The translations under genes were made by a program, and so were the position numbers. A DNA stretch of 44,122 nt, from positions 1 to 44,122 of the forward strand of contig JAGKTQ010000022.1 in NCBI GenBank assembly GCA_021153325.1. Direction: 5' to 3'. The DNA is from Lachnospiraceae bacterium. Its GTDB lineage: Bacteria > Bacillota > Clostridia > Lachnospirales > Lachnospiraceae. The notes beneath the pieces were generated by a model. It was given only the letters and a program-made list of their open reading frames with translations, did not search any database and was not told the DNA's origin. How positions within the stretch are numbered: position 1 is the first letter of the stretch; each line of letters begins with the position of its first letter. Shown piece after piece: positions 8,471 to 16,820 of the stretch.

Positions 8471-9175
8471 TCATTCTTCTATTCCTCGTAATTGTACGTT
8501 ATCTATATACTGGGATAGCCTTTGTTTAAAGGTCAACAATTCTTCTTTTGTACAGGGATGAAAAACTTTTTGTATCACATTCTCATTTTCCTCATAAGAT
8601 TGGAGATAATATGCCCTGCATCCCTTGATCCACTGTCCAATTTGGTCTATTTCTTTTTCTGTATGCAGTTCTTTTACAACCGTCGTACGAAACTCATAAG
8701 GAATCTTGTTCTGCATCAAATAGGCTACTGACTTTTCGATATTTTCCATATTAAATAAAGATCTTTCCAATCCAATTACCTCTGCATAACCTTCCTTTGA
8801 AGATTTTATATCCATTGCCACATAATCTGCCAGACCGTTCTCTACCACATCCATTAGAATTTCTGGACGGTATCCGTTGGTATCCAATTTCACATGCAAT
8901 CCGATTTCCTTTACCTTCCCAAGAAAATCCTTTAAATCAGACTGCAAAGTTGGCTCGCCTCCGGTCACACAAACGCCCGTAATAATTCCTTTTCTTTTTT
9001 TTAAAAAATCCAGTATTTCCTTTTCTTCTATTACTGGCTGCCTTGACGGATTTAGCACCAGATCCCTATTGTGACAAAACGGACAGCGAAAATTGCAACC
9101 ACCTGTGAACACCGTTGCTGCAACATGTTCCGGGTAATCTAAAAGTGTTGTTTTATTTAATCCATGTATCTGCAT
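8471..9175 (-). CDS. nrdG: Anaerobic ribonucleotide reductase activating protein (radical SAM)
   Basis: A radical SAM activase that puts the glycyl radical on the class III ribonucleotide reductase. The 234 residues carry the CxxxCxxC cluster motif (C27, C31, C34 in CNFRCPFC), TGGEP at 71-75 and the TTLLDYP N-terminus of the TIGR02495-type branch. I start at the ATG at 9175 because GAAGGTGA lies 8-9 nt upstream; a GTG four codons earlier overlaps this ribosome site. The reductase gene nrdD is not in the window, so the partner is inferred from the family; a different glycyl-radical target is possible. Confidence 0.82.
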   Translation of the reverse strand: MQIHGLNKTTLLDYPEHVAATVFTGGCNFRCPFCHNRDLVLNPSRQPVIEEKEILDFLKKRKGIITGVCVTGGEPTLQSDLKDFLGKVKEIGLHVKLDTNGYRPEILMDVVENGLADYVAMDIKSSKEGYAEVIGLERSLFNMENIEKSVAYLMQNKIPYEFRTTVVKELHTEKEIDQIGQWIKGCRAYYLQSYEENENVIQKVFHPCTKEELLTFKQRLSQYIDNVQLRGIEE

Positions 9176-9193
9176 ATGCACTCTCACCTTCTC

Positions 9194-9222
9194 TTGACGC
9201 TTCTTTTATTTTACCGCATAAT
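9194..9222 (+). promoter_or_regulatory. Promoter of tadA
   Basis: TTGACG (9194-9199), 17-bp spacer, CATAAT (9217-9222), each one base from consensus. Start expected near 9229, giving a leader of about 24 nt. Confidence 0.7.
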
Positions 9223-9252
9223 ACTTATAAATGAAATGGGGTTTTATTTGCT

Positions 9253-9747
9253 ATGAATTTAGATGAAAAATATATGAAAGAAGCTATTCGTCAGGCAAAG
9301 AAGGCATATGCTCTCGGCGAAGTGCCGATTGGCTGCGTCATCGTTTATGACGGAAAAATCATTGGGCGTGGCTACAATCGAAGAAATACAGATAAAAATA
9401 CACTGGCACATGCAGAAATTACAGCCATCAACAAGGCAAGCAAAAAAATAGGTGACTGGCGTCTGGAAGATTGCACTTTATATGTTACTTTAGAACCATG
9501 TCAGATGTGTGCAGGAGCGATTGTACAGGCTCGTGTTACAAGAGTAGTGATGGGTAGCATGAATCCGAAAGCCGGATGTGGCGGTTCTATTTTGAATGTT
9601 CTGGAGATGCCGGAGTTTAATCATCAAGTAGACGTTACAAGAGGGGTTTTGGAAGAAGAATGCTCTCATATGCTCACTTCCTTTTTCAAGGAACTCCGCG
9701 CTCGAAATAAAAAGGAGAAAGAGGAACGACGACAAGTAACAAGTTGA
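9253..9747 (+). CDS. tadA: tRNA-specific adenosine deaminase TadA
   Basis: Deaminates A34 to inosine in tRNA-Arg(ACG). The 164-residue cytidine/deoxycytidylate deaminase fold shows the zinc motif HAE (H53-E55) with catalytic Glu55, and PCQMC with ligands C83 and C86. The N-terminus (YMKEAIRQAKKAYALGEVPI) is typical. The C-terminal tail is lysine/arginine-rich. The ribosome site is weak (TGGGG well upstream). The stop codon overlaps the -35 box of the following SRP RNA promoter, so tadA and the SRP RNA are tightly packed, as in many Firmicutes. Confidence 0.96.
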   Translation: MNLDEKYMKEAIRQAKKAYALGEVPIGCVIVYDGKIIGRGYNRRNTDKNTLAHAEITAINKASKKIGDWRLEDCTLYVTLEPCQMCAGAIVQARVTRVVMGSMNPKAGCGGSILNVLEMPEFNHQVDVTRGVLEEECSHMLTSFFKELRARNKKEKEERRQVTS

Positions 9748-9772
9748 CAAAACTATAGAAAAACAGTATACT
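9744..9772 (+). promoter_or_regulatory. Consensus promoter of the SRP RNA
   Basis: A perfect TTGACA (9744-9749) is followed after 17 bp by TATACT (9767-9772). The -35 box overlaps the tadA stop codon TGA (9745-9747). The start falls at about 9778-9780, exactly where the SRP RNA terminal stem begins. Confidence 0.93.
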
Positions 9773-9777
9773 AAAAA

Positions 9778-10044
9778 GACCGTGCAGCCGGGGCGTTAGC
9801 GGTGCCCTGTACCTACAATCCGCTCTAGTAGGGGTGATGTTCGACTGAGGGCTTTTGCTTGTATAGCTGCCCTTTATAAGTGGCGTTGAAGTTTGGGTCT
9901 TACGCAATGGGAATCTATGAACCGTGTCAGGTTGGGAACAAAGCAGCACTAAGTAGAACCTCTCATGTGCCGTAAGGGTGCCTGGCGGAGTTAACTGTAA
10001 AGGTAACGTGTATGAGTTCGGTTCGAGGAAGAATGCACGGTTTT
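9778..10044 (+). ncRNA. ffs: Signal recognition particle RNA, large (Bacillus/Clostridium) type
   Basis: About 267 nt. The terminal helix is CCGTGC (9780-9785) with GCACGG (10035-10040). The conserved helix 8 (Ffh-binding) region reads GTGTCAGGTTGGGAACAAA followed by GCAGCACTAAG, the signature of SRP RNA; the 5' part with GGGGCGTTAGCGGTGCCCTG matches the Alu-like domain found in long Gram-positive SRP RNAs. It guides membrane and secretory proteins with Ffh. No clear intrinsic terminator follows; only TTTT lies after the closing stem. Confidence 0.95.
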
Positions 10045-10075
10045 AATATGTCAAAATAATGATTGAAACAGTGAA

Positions 10076-11065
10076 ATGATCATGGATAGAAATAACGATA
10101 TTAAAAAAAATGTACTAAAAGATACATACAATGCGCTTATGACTAGCTGTACTCTCTGCCCTCGCAATTGTCATGCTGACAGGACACAGGATAAATTGGG
10201 ATTCTGCGGTGTAGGCAGTGATCCTGTCATTGCAAGAGCCGCTCTGCATATGTGGGAAGAACCTTGCATTTCCGGTCAGGAAGGTTCGGGAACGGTATTT
10301 TTTTCCGGCTGCAACCTGGGTTGCGTATTCTGCCAAAATTATGATATCGCACATCGAAAAATGGGGAAAACCATTTCTATACAACGTCTTTCTGAAATCT
10401 TTTTAGAACTTCAGGAGAAAAAGGCAAATAATATTAATTTAGTGACTCCTACGCATTTTGTACCACAGATCATAGAGGCACTTTCCACCGCCAAAAGGAA
10501 CGGTCTTACGATTCCTATTGTCTATAATTCAAGTGGCTATGAATCTGTTGAAACATTAAAAATGCTCGACGGATGGATTGATGTATATCTTCCTGATTTC
10601 AAATATTTCAGTTCCTCTTTAAGCAGCAAATACTCACAAACATCAGATTATTTTGAAAAAGCTTCTCTTGCTGTTGCGGAAATGGTACGACAGACCGGAA
10701 AACCACTCTTTCATACGAAAAATGGAAACTTTCTTACCGCAGAACAATACGATGATGAGGCACTGATCTACAAAGGAACGATTGTGCGGCATCTACTTCT
10801 GCCAGGCTGTTTAGAAGATTCTAAATCGGTCATAAAATATCTGTATGAAACCTTTGGTGATCAAATTTATATCAGCATCATGAATCAATATACACCTTTA
10901 AAGCAGGTCGCGGATATAAAGGAACTCAATCGCAAAGTTACCGCGGATGAATATGAAGCTCTCGTAGACTACGCAATTTCTCTTGGTGTAGAAAACGGCT
11001 TCATTCAAGAGGGCGACGTGGCTGCGGAAAGCTTTATCCCGGATTTTGACGGCAGCGGTATTTAG
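10076..11065 (+). CDS. PflA-like radical SAM protein
   Basis: A 329-residue radical SAM enzyme. The cluster motif CxxxCxxC is C79, C83, C86 (CNLGCVFC), in the GCNLGC-F-CQN form of the PflA-related group that has an extra N-terminal cysteine set, here C25, C28, C32 and C44 (CTLCPRNC and GFCG). Other blocks are VTPTHFVPQI, PDFKYF and RHLLLPG. Substrate unknown: this group is annotated as pyruvate formate-lyase activating enzyme-like without proof. It begins 31 nt after the SRP RNA with no visible promoter or terminator between, so SRP readthrough may express it. Start 10076 or 10082; ribosome site weak for both. Confidence 0.8.
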   Translation: MIMDRNNDIKKNVLKDTYNALMTSCTLCPRNCHADRTQDKLGFCGVGSDPVIARAALHMWEEPCISGQEGSGTVFFSGCNLGCVFCQNYDIAHRKMGKTISIQRLSEIFLELQEKKANNINLVTPTHFVPQIIEALSTAKRNGLTIPIVYNSSGYESVETLKMLDGWIDVYLPDFKYFSSSLSSKYSQTSDYFEKASLAVAEMVRQTGKPLFHTKNGNFLTAEQYDDEALIYKGTIVRHLLLPGCLEDSKSVIKYLYETFGDQIYISIMNQYTPLKQVADIKELNRKVTADEYEALVDYAISLGVENGFIQEGDVAAESFIPDFDGSGI

Positions 11066-11075
11066 TTATCGCTGC

Positions 11076-11945
11076 CTATAATTCCACTCGCCGCATGTAA
11101 TAGCCAAATCCTCCATTGTTAGCTCTCTTATCTCCGCATTCAAAACCTTCAAATCCGAACATGATCGCTACCATTTTTTCCCTTTCATAATAAACTCCCG
11201 GAACACCTATATAATAAATATTTTTTCCACCATCTTCTTTCCTGCCCAGTATAATATGTTGATAATTATAGTAACCATGCAATAAAAAGCTATTATTTAC
11301 TAAATTCTGATACTTTTCCGGAAAAATAATAAAATCTTTAGGTGCTATGGATATGTACTCATCCTGATTTCCAAAAGGGTGTACGATTTCATATTTTTTG
11401 CAAAGCTCTTTCCACTTTTCCTCATAAACTTCTGTTGGCACAGAAAAAGTAAGCTGGCTCCACGCATTACCGGATTTTGCTAACGTTTCTTCTTTTTCGG
11501 CTGTCCATTCTTTTTTCACTTCCACTTTTGGCTCTACTTCTCTTGGTGCTTCCACTCTTTTTTCTGCTGCCCTTGTTTCTGCAATCTGCACTTCTTCTCT
11601 TATTTCCACAGACTGCTTCTCTTCCGCCTGCCAGACTGCTTCCAAATACTCATTTTCATTTATTTCAATTTTTATCCCGGCGGGAACTTGTCCTTTTTCA
11701 CATTTATCCACATTGATACGTTTTTTATAGACTGCCTGTCCTTTTTCTATGTGGATTTTATCTTCTAATAAATTTTCGTCGATACTTTTGATACGATAAT
11801 ATCCATTTGGAAGTATTTGCATGTCCCGTATATAAACTTCTATGGACATGCCATTTCCCCGCAGCATTACTTTAACATGTCCTGCATTTCCCATCAGTCC
11901 GTCATTTTTAATATAGTGTACATATGCTATTTTTTTATCGTACAT
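11076..11945 (-). CDS. Hypothetical protein, probably DUF6128-type
   Basis: About 289 residues. The N-terminal 100 residues (KKIAYVHYIKNDGLMGNAGH onward) look like a small beta domain of the kind I associate with DUF6128 in Lachnospiraceae; then a long Glu/Arg/Val-rich linker with repeated EV and EKE steps; then a C-terminal domain with HPFGNQDEYISIAPKDF and FLLHGYYNYQHIILGR. No membrane segment or catalytic motif is visible. I prefer the ATG at 11945, since GGGATGGGG lies 9 nt upstream; the in-frame ATG at 11960 sits inside that site. The gene starts inside the terminator region of cdaR. Function unknown. Confidence 0.6.
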   Translation of the reverse strand: MYDKKIAYVHYIKNDGLMGNAGHVKVMLRGNGMSIEVYIRDMQILPNGYYRIKSIDENLLEDKIHIEKGQAVYKKRINVDKCEKGQVPAGIKIEINENEYLEAVWQAEEKQSVEIREEVQIAETRAAEKRVEAPREVEPKVEVKKEWTAEKEETLAKSGNAWSQLTFSVPTEVYEEKWKELCKKYEIVHPFGNQDEYISIAPKDFIIFPEKYQNLVNNSFLLHGYYNYQHIILGRKEDGGKNIYYIGVPGVYYEREKMVAIMFGFEGFECGDKRANNGGFGYYMRRVEL

Positions 11946-11949
11946 AAAT

Positions 11950-12004
11950 AAAAACCCCATCCCTTCAATAGTCTTCTATAAGACTATTGTATTCGGGGAT
12001 AGGG
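11950..12004 (-). terminator. Terminator of cdaR whose 3' arm is the next gene's ribosome site
   Basis: The hairpin has an inner perfect 10-bp stem (CAATAGTCTT with AAGACTATTG and a 4-nt loop) and an outer C/G stem (CCCTATCCCC with GGGATGGGG). On the minus strand it ends in TTTTT (11950-11954). The same GGGATGGGG is the best ribosome binding site for the downstream hypothetical gene. Confidence 0.75.
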
Positions 12005-12016
12005 CTTTTCATTCCA

Positions 12017-13105
12017 TTAATACTCTAAAGAATCCAGATATTTCATGTAATTTACAACCATAAGCGCAATTTTAAATGTTAATGCATCATCAAACACACG
12101 AATATCAAGTCCCGTGCTCTTTTGCAGCTTTTCAATACGATATACCAAGGTATTACGATGAACAAAAAGCTGCCGCGACGTTTCGGAAACATTCAAGTTA
12201 TTCTCAAAAAATTTATTAATCGTTGTCAATGTTTCTTCATCAAAATCTTCAGGACCTTCCTCACCAAAAATTTCATGAATAAAAATACGACACAAATTTA
12301 CCGGAAGCTGATAGATCAAACGACCAATTCCAAGCGTATTATAAGCGCTAACATTTCTTTCCGCATAAAAGATCTTTCCAACATCCAAAGCCATCTTTGC
12401 TTCCTTATAAGATTTGGAGACATCCTTTAATTCTGGAACGATCGTACCATATGCCACTTTTACATTCAGCATTGCCTCTGTATTCATCATATCCACAATA
12501 GTATCTGCAATTTGGCTACACTTTTCATAGCTTTCACTGTTTTTCAGAGACTTGATGAGAATGACATTCTTCTCATCAACAGCAGTTATATAATCGCCTC
12601 GTTGTCCGGAATACATCCCTTTCAAAAGTTCAATCACTACACTGTCTTTTTCTGTTTTTGTCTCAACAATAAACACAACTCTTGGAACTACCGGCTCAAT
12701 ATGAAGTTTTTTCGCACGGTTATAAATATCCACCAAAAGTAAATTGTCCAAAATCAGGTTTTGGAAAAAATTATTTCTGTCAAAGCGCTCCTTATAAGCA
12801 ATCACCAAATTTTGTATTTGGCTGACCGCAATCTTCCCAATCATATAAGCATCATCGCTGATACCCTTAGCAACTAAAATATAAATCAGCTCTCCCTCAT
12901 CAAGAATTTTAAAAAGGTGATATACCCCGATCACCTGACTGCCTGCCGGTGATTCCACAAAACTGGACAGCATATCTTTGGAGACTTCTTCCGCAGCAAA
13001 TGTTGTTGCCACTTCATGTCCTTCCAAGTCGAATACACATAAATCTACCTTTGTAATTGCACGAAGCTCATCAACGCTTGTTTGTATTACCTGACTTGAA
13101 ATCAT
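12017..13105 (-). CDS. CdaR/PucR-type transcriptional regulator
   Basis: A 362-residue protein of the sugar-diacid regulator (CdaR) family. The N-terminal domain (about 1-135, MISSQVIQTSVDELRAITKV) is the sensing domain, a GGDEF-like central region follows, and the C-terminal PucR helix-turn-helix is clear: NNLNVSETSRQLFVHRNTLV, then YRIEKLQKSTGLD. It lies downstream of the sugar ABC ATPase gene but is separated from it by a terminator. Members control organic-acid or sugar-acid use; the ligand here cannot be told. Confidence 0.85.
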   Translation of the reverse strand: MISSQVIQTSVDELRAITKVDLCVFDLEGHEVATTFAAEEVSKDMLSSFVESPAGSQVIGVYHLFKILDEGELIYILVAKGISDDAYMIGKIAVSQIQNLVIAYKERFDRNNFFQNLILDNLLLVDIYNRAKKLHIEPVVPRVVFIVETKTEKDSVVIELLKGMYSGQRGDYITAVDEKNVILIKSLKNSESYEKCSQIADTIVDMMNTEAMLNVKVAYGTIVPELKDVSKSYKEAKMALDVGKIFYAERNVSAYNTLGIGRLIYQLPVNLCRIFIHEIFGEEGPEDFDEETLTTINKFFENNLNVSETSRQLFVHRNTLVYRIEKLQKSTGLDIRVFDDALTFKIALMVVNYMKYLDSLEY

Positions 13106-13242
13106 TTTAAACCCTTACCTTTCCTTCTCAATTATTCGACTTTTTATATAATAGATGTCAAATTATTTACAAAAATATGATAAAGCATTTTTTATCCTGA
13201 CGCAAGAAAAAAGTCCGCAGCATGTTTCCATAAAATATAAAA

Positions 13243-13272
13243 GGCTGTGCATCAATTTCTTAATGCACAGCC
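13243..13272 (-). terminator. Intrinsic terminator of the msmK-like gene
   Basis: A perfect 10-bp stem, GGCTGTGCAT with ATGCACAGCC and a 10-nt loop, is followed on the minus strand by TTTTATATTTT. It lies 12 bp past the ATPase gene. The remaining interval to cdaR is AT-rich and presumably holds the cdaR promoter. Confidence 0.88.
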
Positions 13273-13284
13273 CTCTCATAAGCA

Positions 13285-14397
13285 TTAGTTTGTAATGATT
13301 TTTTCTGTCTCTTTGTCGAATACATGAATCTTTTCAACATCGAGAGCAAATTTAACTGTATCACCAGGTCTAGCTGTTGTACGAGAATCTACTCTTGCTG
13401 TCATTGGGAACTCTTCTAAATCGAAGTATAAGTAAACTTCAGCACCAAGTAATTCGTATACTTTAATAGTAGATTCGAATACGCTCTGTGGAGATGTTTC
13501 AATGAACATTTCTGAATCATAAACATCTTCTGGACGAATACCAAATGTAACAGTCTTTCCATCATAACCGCCATCAATTAATTTTTTAGATTTAGCTGGT
13601 GGAAGTGGAATAGAACGTCCTGCAACATTAAGGTTAGCAACATCACCTTTTACTTCAACTACAGCATCTAAGAAGTTCATCTGCGGTGAACCCATGAAAC
13701 CTGCAACGAAAAGGTTCTGTGGTTTTTCATATAAGTTCTGAGGTGTATCTACCTGCTGAATAACACCATCTTTCATAACTACGATTCTTGTACCAAGTGT
13801 CATAGCTTCTGTCTGATCATGTGTAACGTAGATGATGGTAGTACCTAATCTCTGATGTAATTTAGCGATTTCGATACGCATCTGTACACGAAGTTTTGCA
13901 TCCAAGTTGGATAATGGCTCATCCATAAGGAATACCTTAGGATTACGAACGATAGCACGACCCATAGCAACACGCTGTCTCTGACCACCGGACAAAGCCT
14001 TTGGTTTACGATCAAGAAGTTTTGTTAAGTCAAGGATCTTAGCTGCTTCTTTAACCATTTTATCAATTTCATCTTTCGGAACTTTTCTTAATTTAAGACC
14101 GAAAGCCATGTTGTCATATACTGTCATATGTGGATACAGAGCGTAGTTCTGGAATACCATTGCGATATCTCTATCTTTTGGTTCTACGTCGTTAACAACT
14201 CTGTCACCAATTTTAAGTTCACCAGAGGAAATATCTTCCAAACCAGCGATCATACGAAGTGTTGTAGATTTACCACAACCTGAAGGTCCTACAAAAATAA
14301 TGAATTCCTTATCTTCAATTTCAAGATTAAAGTCTTTTACTGCTTCAAATCCGTTAGGATATACTTTGCAGACATTTTTTAATGATAAACTTGCCAT
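13285..14397 (-). CDS. Stand-alone sugar ABC transporter ATPase (MsmK/UgpC type)
   Basis: A 370-residue ATPase of the CUT1 (oligosaccharide, glycerol-phosphate) importer class. Walker A is GPSGCGKS (37-44), the signature LSGGQRQR, Walker B VFLMDEPLSNLD, and a C-terminal TOBE/MOBE regulatory domain (GIRPEDVYDSE onward). No permease or binding-protein gene is adjacent; the gene has its own terminator. Orphan ATPases of this class (MsmK, MsiK) serve several sugar importers at once, and I infer the same here. GGAG-type ribosome site before the ATG. Confidence 0.92.
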   Translation of the reverse strand: MASLSLKNVCKVYPNGFEAVKDFNLEIEDKEFIIFVGPSGCGKSTTLRMIAGLEDISSGELKIGDRVVNDVEPKDRDIAMVFQNYALYPHMTVYDNMAFGLKLRKVPKDEIDKMVKEAAKILDLTKLLDRKPKALSGGQRQRVAMGRAIVRNPKVFLMDEPLSNLDAKLRVQMRIEIAKLHQRLGTTIIYVTHDQTEAMTLGTRIVVMKDGVIQQVDTPQNLYEKPQNLFVAGFMGSPQMNFLDAVVEVKGDVANLNVAGRSIPLPPAKSKKLIDGGYDGKTVTFGIRPEDVYDSEMFIETSPQSVFESTIKVYELLGAEVYLYFDLEEFPMTARVDSRTTARPGDTVKFALDVEKIHVFDKETEKIITN

Positions 14398-14635
14398 TTT
14401 ACGGGCTCCTTTCTTTCTTTAGAGAAAATCCTCTCTATATTCTTTCATTAGTAATATAAGTGCCTAGCACCAAAACTAAAATTAGTATAACTTAAACCCT
14501 CTTTTTCGGCTATGCCACTATTCCACAAATATTTGTGTATACATTGTGAGAATTGCTTATATGTATTTTTCTTTTTCATCTTCTTTGTCAGATTGAACAA
14601 AGAAACTTGAAATTCCTAGTCAAATTGTACAAGAA
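14398..14635. promoter_or_regulatory. Intergenic region ahead of the sugar ATPase, with a 14-bp palindrome
   Basis: This region holds a perfect 14-bp palindrome, CACAAATATTTGTG, at 14524-14537, about 125 bp upstream of the ATPase start. A TATACT lies on the minus strand at about 14494-14499, without a good -35 box. A second dyad, TTCTTTGT/ACAAAGAA, lies around 14579-14602 after the diguanylate cyclase gene but lacks a T run. The palindrome has operator shape; the regulator is unknown. Confidence 0.35.
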
Positions 14636-16114
14636 TTATGACTCATCTCCATAAAATGCCAATTGGTTCTTTCCCCGTTCCTTTGCTTTATAAAGTGCTT
14701 TATCTGCCGCTTTATAAAGTCCTTCAAAATCCTTTGCATCCTTTGGATATACGGCTGCACCAATACTTGCCGTTGCCGAATATTTTACATATTCACCAGC
14801 CTGAAAGTTGCTAAAAAATTGTGCAACACGATTTGCTTCCTGCTCCACCAGTGTTTCGTCTTTAATTTTTTTTAAGAAGATCATAAATTCATCACCACCG
14901 GCACGCCCGATGATATCAGAAACACGAAATTCACCTCTTAACTGGTGCCCAAGGGTACGAAGTACCTCATCACCAAAAGCATGCCCCATCGTATCATTGA
15001 TCTTTTTAAAATTATCAATGTCCAAAACAAACAAAAGTCCCAGCTCTTTCGGATGAGTTGCAATATATTCTTTGATCTTGCGTTCTGTTGCCAGTTTATT
15101 ATTCAGGTCAGTCAGAAGATCCGTATCTGCTTTATCTGCCAGATCACGGTTTTTCTCATTGCTTCGTATTTTGTTGATCGTCACCATAATGGCTATGACA
15201 GCAAAGAATACACAAAGGATAACAACAAGATTGATAAACATACTCTTCGTGTTATCCCAAGACTGGTTTTGAAGCATTTGGGCATAATCTGTTTTAACAC
15301 CTATGATCATATACCAGTCATTTATTTTCACTGGTTCATAAATGAGGCGATAGTTTACATTGCCATCTACTGCATTAATAATACCGTTGCTTTCGCTTTC
15401 CATTCTAGTCTTTAATCGTTCTTTTGCATTTTCATCGGGTATCAGCTCCCACAAGGTTGTACTATTCAAAACAACATTAGAGCCCTCATAGCTTTCCAGT
15501 ATATTTCCCGACATATCCGTAATGAAGTAAAAAGAATTTCCATCAAATTCGCTTCCTCTAATAAAATTAGAAAATTCGCTGATTGGATAATACACAAGAA
15601 GCATTCCGCCCACCGTCTGCTCTTCTCCCTGCGTATTATAAATTGGAATAACAGCAAGCACAGCCTCCTTATTTGTAATTCCATCGTTATCTAAATACAA
15701 AAACTGTTCTTTTCCATCTTTAATCTGTTCAAAATAATCCGTCTTAACAAGGGATACCCACTCTCTATTTTGATTTACACCCTTGCCATTCGTGTCTGCC
15801 ATAATGACCATATAGGCATCTGTATTTACATACAGTGCTTCTGTAGCCTCTTCGGCAAGTTCTAATCCAGTTTTAGAATACTTTTCAACCACACTGACAA
15901 TGGTCTTGCCGGACTTTTGTATACCGATCAGTCTCTCACGTAATTTTGTAGCATAACTCTCCGTTGTAGCCATAAAATTTTTTTCTATCTGCATCTGTGC
16001 CGATTCACTGTTGGTTGAAAAAAACTCAACAAACATTCCAATTATAATAATCACAAGCATTGCTGTCACAACAAGCCATTGCACAGTAGTTGCCCTTATC
16101 TGCTTGTCCTTCAT
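14636..16114 (-). CDS. Membrane diguanylate cyclase with extracytoplasmic Cache-like sensor
   Basis: Makes cyclic di-GMP from two GTP. The 492 residues have a membrane helix at about 12-31, a periplasmic-type sensor (about 35-285) resembling a double Cache domain (YMVIMADTNGKGV, YFITDMSGNILESY), a second helix at about 293-313 and a C-terminal GGDEF domain. The active-site GGDEF is intact at 406-410, and a canonical inhibitory I-site RVSD (397-400) stands five residues ahead, predicting product feedback. It follows DUF624 by 17 bp; an HD-GYP hydrolase lies two genes upstream in the same unit. The sensed ligand is unknown. Confidence 0.9.
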   Translation of the reverse strand: MKDKQIRATTVQWLVVTAMLVIIIIGMFVEFFSTNSESAQMQIEKNFMATTESYATKLRERLIGIQKSGKTIVSVVEKYSKTGLELAEEATEALYVNTDAYMVIMADTNGKGVNQNREWVSLVKTDYFEQIKDGKEQFLYLDNDGITNKEAVLAVIPIYNTQGEEQTVGGMLLVYYPISEFSNFIRGSEFDGNSFYFITDMSGNILESYEGSNVVLNSTTLWELIPDENAKERLKTRMESESNGIINAVDGNVNYRLIYEPVKINDWYMIIGVKTDYAQMLQNQSWDNTKSMFINLVVILCVFFAVIAIMVTINKIRSNEKNRDLADKADTDLLTDLNNKLATERKIKEYIATHPKELGLLFVLDIDNFKKINDTMGHAFGDEVLRTLGHQLRGEFRVSDIIGRAGGDEFMIFLKKIKDETLVEQEANRVAQFFSNFQAGEYVKYSATASIGAAVYPKDAKDFEGLYKAADKALYKAKERGKNQLAFYGDES

Positions 16115-16131
16115 AAACCCCGTTCCCTCTT

Positions 16132-16785
16132 TCAGTTCTTTTTTCCTTCGTCTTCTATTTCTCCATCTTCTTCTGACGGTTCAAACTTTTTAAACACACC
16201 ATTATAAAGCATGGCACACAAATAAGCAGGTCCTGCCATGCCAAACAATACTACAATTGACAGAAGAGTGATCGAATAAGAAAGTACTATGATTGGTACT
16301 GCATAAATGATCACCATTAATATTGTCTTCGGTAAACTGATAACTGCAAATTTAAAAGCATTCTTAATTGTATTTATAACAGTATTGTCAAATTTGGAAA
16401 GTACTGGGAAAACATATGCTCCTATCATAGCTGCCACAATAGTAAAAGCATATATCAAGACTCTCATGATCTCTGGAAATTCAAAACCAGAATAATTAAA
16501 GATATATAAATCACCCACGAACATAAGAATAAATACCAAGAATAGCAACCAAATGCATGTTGCCTGTTTAAAATTCATTTTAAAGGATTTAAAAAAAGAA
16601 CGGGTAACATAGCCCTCTTCACCGCGCACCATCTTTAACACAACATAATGCTCAGCGGTAAGTGCTGCCCCGATCGTAACGATCGGAATACAGCAAATCA
16701 GTGTCAAGATATTAAGCCAAACGATATCTGCCAATTTGCTTAAACCCTGCATAAGAGGTCCGTCCATATTAAAAAATCTGTCCAT
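16132..16785 (-). CDS. DUF624 (YesL-like) membrane protein
   Basis: A 217-residue protein with about five hydrophobic segments and the N-terminal pattern FFNMDGPLMQGLSKLADIVW characteristic of the DUF624/YesL family. In Bacillus such genes often sit beside carbohydrate ABC importers; here it lies between an HD-GYP hydrolase and a diguanylate cyclase, 35 bp and 17 bp away. The C-terminus is strongly acidic (EPSEEDGEIEDEG). Role unknown; the placement hints at a link to c-di-GMP signalling, which is inference only. Confidence 0.82.
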   Translation of the reverse strand: MDRFFNMDGPLMQGLSKLADIVWLNILTLICCIPIVTIGAALTAEHYVVLKMVRGEEGYVTRSFFKSFKMNFKQATCIWLLFLVFILMFVGDLYIFNYSGFEFPEIMRVLIYAFTIVAAMIGAYVFPVLSKFDNTVINTIKNAFKFAVISLPKTILMVIIYAVPIIVLSYSITLLSIVVLFGMAGPAYLCAMLYNGVFKKFEPSEEDGEIEDEGKKN

Positions 16786-16820
16786 TTTATAACCATGCCT
16801 TTCTAATACTGTCGAAATTA

